A program made the translations under genes and the position numbers. A stretch of DNA of 64,000 bases from Clostridiaceae bacterium (GTDB lineage Bacteria > Bacillota > Clostridia > Clostridiales > Clostridiaceae): the NCBI GenBank assembly GCA_902363375.1, contig CABIZX010000004.1, positions 186,001-250,000 of the forward strand, read 5' to 3'. A model generated the notes under the pieces. That model searched no databases. It saw only the letters and a program-made list of their open reading frames with translations, and was not told where the DNA came from. This document shows, piece after piece, positions 46,427 to 54,998 of the stretch (position 1 is the stretch's first letter; each line of letters opens with the position of its first letter).

Positions 46427-48952
46427 TTACTCTCCTCTTATGTTATTAATTATATTTTCTTTACTAATTTTCCTAAGAGGTATTAAGGCTGAAAGATAAC
46501 CTATAGCTATTACAGCTACTATTGATATTGTTATACTTTCCCAAGGTAACATAAACTTAAACTCTCTAATATCAGACATTGGATTATATAGTATATAGGA
46601 TAATACAGTTCCAGCTACAGCTCCAAAAACACCACCATATAATCCAAACAATACACCTTCAGAAGTTATCATCTTTCTCACTTGTTTTTTAGTCATTCCA
46701 ATAGCTTTCAGTGCCGCTATTTCTTTTTTTCTTAGTAAAATGTTTGTAGTTATTGTATTTATTATGTTTACTGAACTTATTAAAGTTATTACTATTGTAA
46801 AGCCCATAAGTAATATACTCATTTGTAATTTAAACGCTTTATCACTTCTTGCAGCTTCAATTTTATTATAATAACTAATTCCGGCATTTGTATTTTCTAT
46901 CTTTTTCAAACCTTCATCAACTTTATCAACATAGCTTTCATTACTGAGCTTTATACCCACACCCTCAATTCTAAAATTCTCCATCTGCTGTGGATTACCT
47001 TCAATTACATTTTTAACAGTATTTTTACTTCCTATTACATTTAATACCCCCTGATAATCAACAAAATTAAAGGGCTGTACATCTACAATTGCTGCTACTT
47101 TAACCTTCCTGAGGTCTTTACTGTTAAAATTCTCTTTTCCCTCTGAATATTCAACATTACTAATTAAAATTTCCTCTCCTACTTTAAGTTTAGCCATAGG
47201 CGCAATAAGACTTCTTTTCTCCCCAAAGAATGTTGTTTCTCTGACTACAATTACTTCTCCATCTTTAAGAGTGTCAATATTACCTTCTTTAATATATTTT
47301 TTAGTTGCTTCTAATTTAGTATCTTCATAGGCTTGGAATACAACATTAATTTTAGACTTCTTTTCTCCATCTACCTTACTGTTAAATGAATCCTCACTAC
47401 CACTTTCCGCTGCCCATTGTCTAACTTCTTCTGGTATAGAAGATTCTTCAACAAATCCTTCTGTTAAAATATAATTATAATTTGTATATACCTCCTTTAC
47501 TCCTGAAATATTCTTTACTTCGTCAATGATTTTCTCACCTATCGGTTGTGATTCATCAGTATTATAGTTCTTATATAGACTAAAGGCCATTTCATTATCT
47601 TCTGTAACCTTTTCTGTAAAATTACTTGAAAACCTAGCAAAGCTCGTAAAAGTTACAAATAAAGTTACACTTATAGCCATAGATAATACTGTTATATAAA
47701 ATCTTTTTTTATTTCTCTTAACATTTTTTAAAGCCATTGAAGTATCTATTTTAAGGAACTTTCCTAAAAATCTACCGCTACTATTCTTCTTTTCTTTTTT
47801 TATTAAAGATTGACTACTTATAGCTACTAAAGGTGATATTTTACCTGCACTTCTAGCAGGTAAGTAAGCTGATATATATATAGTTATAGCGCCTATGCCT
47901 CCACTCAGTAATAACATTAACGGTGATATTATTACTTTAAGATTTGAAAATTCTCCATAACCTGATATTTTATTAAAGGTAATGGCAATACAATATACAG
48001 CTATTATTCCAAAGAACAGGCCAAGTGGAATGCCTATAAGTATCATAATAGATGCTTCCCTAATTACTAAGGTTATAATTTGTTTTTTAGTAGTTCCAAT
48101 AGCTCTTAACAATCCGAATTGTTTAATCCTCTCTGCTATGCTAATATGGAATGCATTATAAATAACTACTATTGTAGCTAAAACAACAATTCCTATGACA
48201 ATAAAAACTACACCATATATAGACCTATTTAGTTCCCCATTACTAGATTCCCCTGTAATTCTTAACAGTTCCTTATTTTGCTCTACCTTGCTTCTATCAC
48301 TAACAAGATTAGATATTTCATTAATTACTTCTTGTTTATTAGCTTCATCTTTAATTTCAACTAATACTGTAGAATCCATTTTTATATTGCTACTACTTTT
48401 AATTAAATAAGCCTTTGATATTCCTTCTGCTTGGTTTTCCCAATTATCTTTAGCTATTCCAGATAAAATATAATTTCTCTCTTTTCCAGTTTCATCTTGT
48501 ATTTTAACTGCATCTCCAACCTTAATTTCTTTATTAAAATATCTTAGAATCCATCTCTCAATAACAATTTCACTATCCACCTTAGGCAATTGTCCTTCTT
48601 CTAAATTTATATTCATAAGTCTAAATGCTGCTTCATTTAAATAATTTAACTGAATACTTTTATCTTTAATAAAGGGCACTTTATCTTCACTAACCATAGC
48701 TCCTATAGCATTTATCTTAGGATTAGTCTCAATCTTATTTATTTCCTCCTCTGACACATTTGTTATAGCCACATGAAAAGCTCCTATTGTTTTCTTTGTA
48801 TTTTCTAACATGGAATTCTGTACTGTTAATATAAAGGTACAAATGGATGTTATAAGTGCCACTGACAATATTATTCCTATTATAGTTAATATGGTTCTTT
48901 TTTTATTATCCTTTAAGTATCTTCCACTTAAAGCTTTATAACTATTAATCAA
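46427..48952 (-). CDS. FtsX-like ABC transporter permease
   Basis: An 841-residue permease with one N-terminal helix (about 17-40), a MacB-like periplasmic domain, an FtsX three-helix bundle (about 245-365), then a second unit of a helix (about 415), an extracytoplasmic domain and a final FtsX bundle (about 710-835). This ten-helix layout is found in BceB/YtrF-like systems linked to two-component systems. A TTG start at 48952 has GGGGGAATAAACA upstream. It follows the ATPase by 15 bases. It may sense or remove a wall-active peptide; the ligand is unknown. Confidence 0.92.
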   Translation of the reverse strand: MINSYKALSGRYLKDNKKRTILTIIGIILSVALITSICTFILTVQNSMLENTKKTIGAFHVAITNVSEEEINKIETNPKINAIGAMVSEDKVPFIKDKSIQLNYLNEAAFRLMNINLEEGQLPKVDSEIVIERWILRYFNKEIKVGDAVKIQDETGKERNYILSGIAKDNWENQAEGISKAYLIKSSSNIKMDSTVLVEIKDEANKQEVINEISNLVSDRSKVEQNKELLRITGESSNGELNRSIYGVVFIVIGIVVLATIVVIYNAFHISIAERIKQFGLLRAIGTTKKQIITLVIREASIMILIGIPLGLFFGIIAVYCIAITFNKISGYGEFSNLKVIISPLMLLLSGGIGAITIYISAYLPARSAGKISPLVAISSQSLIKKEKKNSSGRFLGKFLKIDTSMALKNVKRNKKRFYITVLSMAISVTLFVTFTSFARFSSNFTEKVTEDNEMAFSLYKNYNTDESQPIGEKIIDEVKNISGVKEVYTNYNYILTEGFVEESSIPEEVRQWAAESGSEDSFNSKVDGEKKSKINVVFQAYEDTKLEATKKYIKEGNIDTLKDGEVIVVRETTFFGEKRSLIAPMAKLKVGEEILISNVEYSEGKENFNSKDLRKVKVAAIVDVQPFNFVDYQGVLNVIGSKNTVKNVIEGNPQQMENFRIEGVGIKLSNESYVDKVDEGLKKIENTNAGISYYNKIEAARSDKAFKLQMSILLMGFTIVITLISSVNIINTITTNILLRKKEIAALKAIGMTKKQVRKMITSEGVLFGLYGGVFGAVAGTVLSYILYNPMSDIREFKFMLPWESITISIVAVIAIGYLSALIPLRKISKENIINNIRGE

Positions 48953-48967
48953 TGTTTATTCCCCCTA

Positions 48968-49645
48968 TTACATAGTTTTTTCACTTTCTATTCTCCCATC
49001 ACTTATAGTTATAACTCTATCAGCTTGCTCAGCTATCTTACTATCATGAGTTATAAGTATCAATGTTTGATTATATTTTCTTGCTGTCATCTTTAAAAGT
49101 TCTATAACTTCTTTAGAATTTTTACTATCTAGATTTCCTGTTGGTTCATCCGCAAGAATTATAGATGGTTTGTTAATAAGAGCCCTTGCTATAGACACTC
49201 TCTGCTGTTGCCCTCCAGAAAGCTCTGATGGAATATGCTTTCTTCTGTCCTCTAATCCAATCATAGATATAATCTCATCTAAGTACTTCTTATCTACTTT
49301 CTCACTATCAAGAAGCGCTGGCAAAGAAATATTCTCTTCTACATCAAGAATAGGAACTAGGTTGAAAAATTGAAATATGAACCCTATATTTCTCCTTCTA
49401 AAAATACTAAGTCCTGTTTCATTTTGTTTATATATATCTATATCATTTATAAATACCTTTCCAGCTGTAGGCATATCTAATCCACCTATTAAATGTAACA
49501 ATGTAGATTTTCCAGAACCAGATGCTCCAACTATAGCTACAAATTGACCTTTATCTATACTAAAACTAACATCATCCAAAGCACGAACCTGATTATCTCC
49601 TTCTCCATAATATTTCTTTAAGTTTTCAACTCTTAAAATCTCCAT
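48968..49645 (-). CDS. ABC transporter ATP-binding protein (MacB/LolD/BceA type)
   Basis: A 225-residue ATPase: Walker A GASGSGKST (about 39-47), Q-loop FQFFNL, signature LSGGQQQRVSIARAL, Walker B ILADEPTGNLD, switch His in LITHD. It pairs with the FtsX permease 15 bases downstream. The ATG at 49645 lies eight bases after AAAGGAG; an earlier GTG overlaps the ribosome binding site. The promoter lies at about 49760-49830. Confidence 0.95.
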   Translation of the reverse strand: MEILRVENLKKYYGEGDNQVRALDDVSFSIDKGQFVAIVGASGSGKSTLLHLIGGLDMPTAGKVFINDIDIYKQNETGLSIFRRRNIGFIFQFFNLVPILDVEENISLPALLDSEKVDKKYLDEIISMIGLEDRRKHIPSELSGGQQQRVSIARALINKPSIILADEPTGNLDSKNSKEVIELLKMTARKYNQTLILITHDSKIAEQADRVITISDGRIESEKTM

Positions 49646-49759
49646 ATTCACTTCTCCTTTATTCTATATTTCATTTTATAGTGATAATAATTTAAATCTC
49701 AGTGAAGTTAATACTTCTATTAATTAAATCATATTTCTCTATTCATCTTCTCTACAAAT

Positions 49760-49827
49760 ATGATTATATATATTACAAGTCTCTTTAACCATAAAACTTA
49801 TCTTACATAATTAATAATTATCTTACA
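49760..49827 (-). promoter_or_regulatory. Promoter with a two-turn direct repeat upstream of the ABC operon
   Basis: On the plus strand TTATCTTACA occurs at 49798-49807 and 49818-49827, exactly 20 bp apart, two helical turns, on one DNA face. Reading the minus strand, the two copies lie just upstream of a TATAAT-like -10. Tandem direct repeats with this period are the usual binding pattern of OmpR-type regulators, and one is encoded 3 kb away in the same module. Confidence 0.6.
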
Positions 49828-49841
49828 ATTTAGTCATATAA

Positions 49842-49888
49842 AAAGGATGTAATAAAAATTGTCAAACTCAACTTTTATTACATCCCTT
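49842..49888. terminator. Terminator after the M23-family gene
   Basis: AAAGGATGTAATAAAA (49842-49857) pairs with TTTTATTACATCCCTT (49873-49888) with one mismatch. It separates the M23 gene from the ABC operon promoter. Confidence 0.82.
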
Positions 49889-49948
49889 ATTTTGTTCAAA
49901 ATAATTTTTAATTTTTCTATCTAATTTTAAACTGTAAATTTTAGCATA

Positions 49949-51124
49949 CTAATGTATATAATACGGTGTTGGATCTATTTTTTCTCCACTAGCATTAGTA
50001 ACCTCAAAGTGTATATGCGGTCCCGTTGAATATCCAGTAGTTCCAACTAAGGCAATCTGTTGTCCACCTTTAACGCTCTCTCCTGGACTAACTAAAAGTT
50101 TTGAATTATGGGCATATAAACTACTAATGCTACCATGATTTATTACTACTACATTACCATAACCATTCATCCATCCTGAATAAGCCACAGTACCATCCAT
50201 CAATGAATGTACACCTGCTCCTTGTGGTGCTCCAATATCTACAGCCGCTTGGAATTCTTCCTTTCCGCTAATAGGATTTATTCTCCATCCATATCCTGAT
50301 GTAATTGGATAAGCTATATTCCCAGTTATAGAATAAATCTCACCATTAGATACTACTTGTCCACTTTGTGAATTTCCCGAATTTCCTCTACTTGGTCTTG
50401 TAGCTTCTTGTTCCATATTATTAATTATAGCAACAATTTCTTGAAATTCTGATTCTTTTTCAGCTATCATTCTTTCCTGAACATCTATATCCTCTTCTAT
50501 TTTAGCCATCATTACAGATTTTTCATTTCTTTTATTATCAAGCTCGTCTGATTTTGCTTCTTTTAAAGCCATATTTTGCTGTAAATTTTCTTTTTCTTCA
50601 GATGCTGCCTGTAATGTCTCATTCAGCTCCTTTTTACTATTCGCAAAATCGGATAATACTCCTTTATCAAAGTTTAAAATAGTTTTAATTACTTCTAGCT
50701 TATTAAAAAAATCAGAAAATCCTTTAGATTCAAAAAGAGCCTCAATATAGCCTTGTCCTTGATTTTTATATAGTGTTCTCATTCTTTTATACATAATATC
50801 CTTATTATCTTCTAAATCTTTTTCTAACTTTTTGGCCTTTTCATTAAGATCCTCTATTTTGGTAGTAGCTTTATCCATGTCTAACTTAAGATTATAGATT
50901 TCATTATCTAAAGCATCTATCTCTTTATTAAGATCTTCCATATCCTGAAGCACATCATCTTTACTTCTTTCTAGCTCTTTTATTTTTTCCTTACCACTAC
51001 CTATTTCTTCTTTAATGCTGTTTGATTCTTGTTTTTTATCACTTATTTCATCTGCTATAGCACTAGTGGTAATTAAATTAGTACATATAAGTACTGAAAT
51101 AATTAATTTTATTTTCTTATTCAT
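49949..51124 (-). CDS. M23-family coiled-coil peptidase-like protein lacking one zinc ligand
   Basis: A 391-residue secreted protein: signal peptide (about 1-24), a long coiled coil (about 28-235, as in EnvC/PcsB/CwlO activators), a Ser/Gly linker, and a C-terminal M23 domain (about 275-390). The domain has GYGWRINPISG, YAHNSKLLVSPGESVKGGQQIALVGTTGYSTGPHIHFEV with the second His pair. The first ligand motif, normally HxxxD, reads QAAVD: the His is Gln (codon CAA at about 50261). So it may not bind zinc as usual and could be an activator of another hydrolase, as EnvC is. ATG with GAGGGAAACTA upstream. Confidence 0.9.
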   Translation of the reverse strand: MNKKIKLIISVLICTNLITTSAIADEISDKKQESNSIKEEIGSGKEKIKELERSKDDVLQDMEDLNKEIDALDNEIYNLKLDMDKATTKIEDLNEKAKKLEKDLEDNKDIMYKRMRTLYKNQGQGYIEALFESKGFSDFFNKLEVIKTILNFDKGVLSDFANSKKELNETLQAASEEKENLQQNMALKEAKSDELDNKRNEKSVMMAKIEEDIDVQERMIAEKESEFQEIVAIINNMEQEATRPSRGNSGNSQSGQVVSNGEIYSITGNIAYPITSGYGWRINPISGKEEFQAAVDIGAPQGAGVHSLMDGTVAYSGWMNGYGNVVVINHGSISSLYAHNSKLLVSPGESVKGGQQIALVGTTGYSTGPHIHFEVTNASGEKIDPTPYYIH

Positions 51125-51274
51125 TAGTTTCCCTCTTTTAATTTTATTTAATTTTTAAATTTATTCCATGCCACCTCCTTAGTCCAAGCATTTATGGATA
51201 TATACTAACTTCTTATAAATTAAATGTCAACCACTTTACCCCTACCAATATGTGTTATTAAAGTTTATTCATAA

Positions 51275-51385
51275 AAAAGCTGTTGTAAAATAAGTTAATC
51301 CATATAAATATTGAATATAACTTTATCTTAAAATTTATATTCAACACTTTATAAAAATTAACAATCTACTTTACAACAGTCTTCA
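51275..51385. repeat. Long imperfect palindrome after the DUF4097 gene
   Basis: GCTGTTGTAAAATAAGTTAA (51279-51298) faces ACTTTACAACAGTC near 51369-51382, with inner arms ATTGAATATAA and TTATATTCAA. The outline fits the dispersed repeats though the outer bases differ (GCTGTTG rather than GGGCTTTC). It follows the stop of a minus-strand gene and should act as its terminator. Confidence 0.55.
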
Positions 51386-51410
51386 TATCAATTATGTTTA
51401 AAACTATATA

Positions 51411-52505
51411 TTAATCATATAAATCTATTTCTAAGCTTGAAGCTGATGAATGTTCAAATTCGCATATGTCATAGCCTGATACATTTAAGTTAAAATCCTT
51501 TTTTTCGCCTCTACCTAAATATCCTTCATAACTTCCATTAAAGGTCATAGAATTAAAATTTTTATCATTTTCTAAATTTTCATCATCAAAGTGTGATTGA
51601 CCATTATTATTGCTTCTTAAATTAACCTTCATAGCATATTCATCAAAATTAGTTTTATAATCTACATCATGGCTAACTAATACAACATTTTTTCCTATTG
51701 GCATGTAAGATTCTATATCTATATAGTTAGCATTGATTATAACATCCTTAGGTAGTACTGCTCCTCCTTGATAATCTTTGTAAGTTCCCCCTGAATATAT
51801 TCTTACATTATGACAGTCTATTCTAACATTCTCCGCATTTATAAATTCTCTTAAATCCATCTCTAGATAGTTACTAGTTTTAATACTTATATTCTTAAGA
51901 GTATTATTATACGGTAAATTTACATATCCGCCTCTAGGGCTTGTAAAATTCAATGTATCCTTTAAAACTTTACTATCTTTTATTATTAGATTTGTGTAAT
52001 AATTACTATTAAAATTAATATTTACTCCAGCTGGAACTTCTATAATAATTTGAGCATTATCATTTTTCTCTTCCATAAGTGTATATATAAATGCATCATA
52101 AGACTTTTCAAAGAATCCTTTTATATTCTCTGCTTCAAAAAATTTATACTCTGTTCTATCACCAACCACTTTCAGTTCCTTTGTATTTGCATCATAAAAA
52201 GACTCTACCTTCATATCATTTTTAAGATATTCTAGAACCTTAACCCTAGTCTTTTTATCTGATGAAGATTTAACCTCTACATTGTATCCCTTACTCTCCA
52301 AGGAAGAAATATCAATAGAATTGACCTGTTCTTCAGTTACAAATACTTCTCTTTCAACTGGAGTTGCATTTATTATTTCTCGTTGCACTCTATAAACCTC
52401 ATTCATGATTTTAGGCATTATATAAACTCCACTTATTATAGAGCCTGTAATTCCTACTGTTATAAAAACTCCCGCTACAATAAGGGCTTTTTTCCATCTA
52501 TTCAT
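51411..52505 (-). CDS. Membrane-anchored DUF4097-like beta-repeat protein
   Basis: A 364-residue protein with one N-terminal helix (about 8-28) and a long extracytoplasmic part predicted as repeated beta strands, with alternating hydrophobic residues (for example LNFTSPRGGYVNLPYNN, LKNISIKTSNYLEMDLREF). This is the pattern of DUF4097 adhesin-like proteins that usually sit beside DUF1700 proteins and PadR regulators. It overlaps the DUF1700 gene by eight bases and is the last gene of the operon. Function unknown; envelope stress is the usual guess. Confidence 0.8.
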   Translation of the reverse strand: MNRWKKALIVAGVFITVGITGSIISGVYIMPKIMNEVYRVQREIINATPVEREVFVTEEQVNSIDISSLESKGYNVEVKSSSDKKTRVKVLEYLKNDMKVESFYDANTKELKVVGDRTEYKFFEAENIKGFFEKSYDAFIYTLMEEKNDNAQIIIEVPAGVNINFNSNYYTNLIIKDSKVLKDTLNFTSPRGGYVNLPYNNTLKNISIKTSNYLEMDLREFINAENVRIDCHNVRIYSGGTYKDYQGGAVLPKDVIINANYIDIESYMPIGKNVVLVSHDVDYKTNFDEYAMKVNLRSNNNGQSHFDDENLENDKNFNSMTFNGSYEGYLGRGEKKDFNLNVSGYDICEFEHSSASSLEIDLYD

Positions 52506-53403
52506 TAGATTTTACCTCCTTATCATCTTCATTTCTTTCTAAATCTTCATAGTCAGCATCTACAACTTCTGTGAATACAAGCTTTTCATCATAAGTTTTT
52601 TCTTCTGAAACTTCATTATTCATTGAAGTTTCTCCTATATATTCTTCATTAATTGCTTCTTCACTTTTTTCATTATTAGTATCACTATTATCCTTATTGT
52701 ATTTGTTGCTCTCTTGTTCATTTTTCACTCTTACATACATATTTCTAGTTTTAATCCAAGATATATACTGAACTACTAGATATTTTAATCCTTTATACAC
52801 TAAACAATATACTGTCCAACCTAAGATAATAAACCCAGTCCATGCTATGCAAGCAAAGAATCCAAATACACCCATGGATATATTAATCCCACAAAGAAAT
52901 GCAGCTCCTAGATAACCTATAAAGTTAGCAATTGACATTCCAATAAGTCCTAGTCCACTAGCTATCATAGACATGGCTATGGTTAACGCTGGGAAAAATA
53001 ATAGAACACTTATTATAACTATTATCAATTTAACTCCAGCAGAAGATATTTTACCGTTAATTACTGAGTTAGAATCTAAAAATTCTTTAGTTTTATTGCC
53101 CACTTTTTTTCCTTGCCTATTTACATTTTTCCAAAGATTTTTAACATCCTTAGAAAACTTCTCTTTTAGTTCACTATTTGTATTACTTGCAGTTTTTCTT
53201 TGCCCCTTTATCTCTTCAATTAGCTCATTAGCAATACTTTTAGGAGACCCTAAACTTTTTATAATTTCCTCATCACTTTTTCCTTGAAGTTCTCCATTTA
53301 AGAAAAACTCCTCATAGTCTCTTAATATATCATTTATTTCAAGATCACTAAAGCTTCCTTTCAAATAATCTCTAAGTATATCTAAAAAATCATTTTTGGT
53401 CAT
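52498..53403 (-). CDS. DUF1700 (HAAS domain) membrane protein
   Basis: A 301-residue protein. The N-terminal HAAS domain (about 1-80: FLDILRDYLKGSFSDLEINDILRDYEEFF) binds near PadR regulators in known systems. Three to four membrane helices follow (about 128-215), then an acidic C-terminal tail rich in Glu, Asp and Asn. DUF1700 proteins are found with PadR genes and are thought to receive or relay an envelope signal. It overlaps the PadR gene by 14 bases, so production is coupled. Confidence 0.9.
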   Translation of the reverse strand: MTKNDFLDILRDYLKGSFSDLEINDILRDYEEFFLNGELQGKSDEEIIKSLGSPKSIANELIEEIKGQRKTASNTNSELKEKFSKDVKNLWKNVNRQGKKVGNKTKEFLDSNSVINGKISSAGVKLIIVIISVLLFFPALTIAMSMIASGLGLIGMSIANFIGYLGAAFLCGINISMGVFGFFACIAWTGFIILGWTVYCLVYKGLKYLVVQYISWIKTRNMYVRVKNEQESNKYNKDNSDTNNEKSEEAINEEYIGETSMNNEVSEEKTYDEKLVFTEVVDADYEDLERNEDDKEVKSNE

Positions 53404-53731
53404 TATTACCGCTCTCCTTCCTATAACATTCTAAGATTAAATTAACATCTCTTACGAATTCATCCCATTCCCGAACTAGCGTTCTTAAGTTATCTTTTCC
53501 ATAGCTTGTTATCTTATAATATTTTCTATCTGGTCCACCTTCTGACTTCACCATATAGGTCTCAAAATTTCCTTCTGTAGTAAGTCTTCGTAATAGTGGG
53601 TATATGGTGCTCTCTTTTACAGACATAACTCTTGAAATATTTTCTACAATTTCATAACCATACATATCTCTATCATTAATAAGCGTAAGAACACAAATTT
53701 CAATTACACCTTTTCTGAGTTGTGTACTCAT
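53390..53731 (-). CDS. PadR family transcriptional regulator
   Basis: A 113-residue regulator. ATG at 53731 has AAAGGAGGAAGCCAT upstream; an upstream open extension of 29 codons lacks a site and crosses the promoter. The helix-turn-helix with its wing reads MYGYEIVENIS, ESTIYPLLRRLTTEGNFETYM and GGPDRKYYKIT, the PadR signature. A promoter with a palindromic site is 60 bases upstream, fitting autorepression. It leads PadR-DUF1700-DUF4097. Confidence 0.95.
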   Translation of the reverse strand: MSTQLRKGVIEICVLTLINDRDMYGYEIVENISRVMSVKESTIYPLLRRLTTEGNFETYMVKSEGGPDRKYYKITSYGKDNLRTLVREWDEFVRDVNLILECYRKESGNNDQK

Positions 53732-53790
53732 ATGGCTTCCTCCTTTATTAAGTTTTAATAATATACTTTTTAAAATAGGCCTATACTTCA

Positions 53791-53818
53791 TACTATGTAA
53801 AACACAATAGTTTATCAA
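53791..53818 (-). promoter_or_regulatory. PadR operon promoter with overlapping operator (site A)
   Basis: On the minus strand TTGATA (53818-53813), 17 bases and TAGTAT (53795-53790) form a promoter. The plus-strand sequence TACTATGTAAAACACAATA (53791-53809) lies over the -10 and spacer. It is the first of four related 19-bp sites. Confidence 0.7.
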
Positions 53819-53872
53819 AAATATAGAGGTTATTGTATATTAAACAATACCTTCTAAAAAAATTTTGGAGAT

Positions 53873-53971
53873 TACTATGTAAAACGTAGTAGTTCTTTAA
53901 ATTTTTAGTACTACGTTTTGCGTAGTACCCTTATATCCTTATATTATCATAGTATTACGTTATACACAATA
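53873..53971. promoter_or_regulatory. Three further PadR-type operator palindromes (sites B, C, D)
   Basis: Site B TACTATGTAAAACGTAGTA (53873-53891) and site C TACTACGTTTTGCGTAGTA (53909-53927) are nearly perfect; C is an exact 8-bp inverted repeat when extended by one base each side. Site D TATTACGTTATACACAATA (53953-53971) is weaker. Starts are 36 and 44 bp apart. They extend the operator array about 160 bp upstream of the PadR promoter. Confidence 0.7.
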
Positions 53972-54137
53972 GCTATAAATTAAAAATATCTTTAGAAAAT
54001 CTTAAGATTTTCTAAAGATATTGAATTTAAATACTATAAAACTACTCTAACTAAATTAATTAGCATTTTTGAATTTTAAATATAAAATTCTATATACTTA
54101 TCAATATATTTCTATAGATAAAATATTGCATATTTTA

Positions 54138-54191
54138 GGGGCTTTCTCAAAATATATTACTAACATTATGTAAAATATTTAAGAAAGCCCC
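54138..54191. repeat. Dispersed palindromic repeat, copy D (short form)
   Basis: GGGGCTTTCT (54138-54147) and AGAAAGCCCC (54182-54191) are exact complements around 34 bases that match the left half of the copy at 30545. It looks like an internally deleted repeat and lies just after the superoxide dismutase gene as its terminator. Confidence 0.82.
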
Positions 54192-54206
54192 TTTAATTAA
54201 ATCTTA

Positions 54207-54824
54207 TTATTTTTTATAGCTTTCATATACTTCTTGAATCTTATTCCAATCAAATAAGTTCCAAATGTTATTAACATAGTCTGGTCTTACATTTTTATAT
54301 TTTAAGTAATAAGCATGTTCCCAAACGTCTATAGTTAGAATTGGCTTTTTACCTACGCTTAAAGGTGATTCTTGATTCAAAGTAGCCATAACTTCTAGTT
54401 CGCCATCTTTATTTAATACGAGCCATCCATAGCCTGAACCAAATTGTCCAATAGCAGCTTTAGTAACAGCTTCTTTCATATTTTCAAAGCTTCCAAATGC
54501 CTTATTAATTTTTTCAAGTAATTCTCCTTTTGGTTCTCCTTTTCCATCAGGTGTTAAGATACTAAAATAGAAGTTGTGATTTGCAACCCCTCCACCTTGA
54601 TTAATAAAACCTTGACGAATTTCACTTGGAATACTGTCTAAATTCTCTAATAGTTGCTCTAAAGTTTTACCTTCAGTAATATCTCCATGTCCTTCAAGCA
54701 ACTTATTAAGATTATTCACATAAGTTTGTAAATGTTTGCTGTAGTGAGTTTCAACTGTTAAAGCATCAATATATGGCTCTAAACCATTGTACTCATAAGG
54801 TAATTGTATTTTATCATATGTCAT
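54207..54824 (-). CDS. sodA: Superoxide dismutase, Mn/Fe family (Mn-type residues)
   Basis: A 205-residue enzyme. Metal ligands are the His in VETHYSKH (about 25-32), the His in NHNFYFS (about 83), and Asp and His in DVWEHAYYLKYKN (about 166-178). The pair VANHNF with Gly before it, and NQESPL further on, match the pattern of Mn enzymes (Gln in the second half). It turns superoxide into oxygen and hydrogen peroxide. The start MTYDKIQLPYEYNGLEP is usual; ATG with AGGTGGATTTAAA upstream. It complements rubrerythrin in oxygen defence. Confidence 0.95.
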   Translation of the reverse strand: MTYDKIQLPYEYNGLEPYIDALTVETHYSKHLQTYVNNLNKLLEGHGDITEGKTLEQLLENLDSIPSEIRQGFINQGGGVANHNFYFSILTPDGKGEPKGELLEKINKAFGSFENMKEAVTKAAIGQFGSGYGWLVLNKDGELEVMATLNQESPLSVGKKPILTIDVWEHAYYLKYKNVRPDYVNNIWNLFDWNKIQEVYESYKK

Positions 54825-54998
54825 TTTAAATCCACCTAACCTTTCTATTTATAACATATACTTATATTTTACCACTTTTTATCCATATAAGCACTGATAA
54901 AAATGATTTATATCGTTTTTATTATTATAAAACATTGAACATATTATTCATTACTAATTTCAAATTAACTATTTATAAAAGTTTCTTATTAAAATTTG

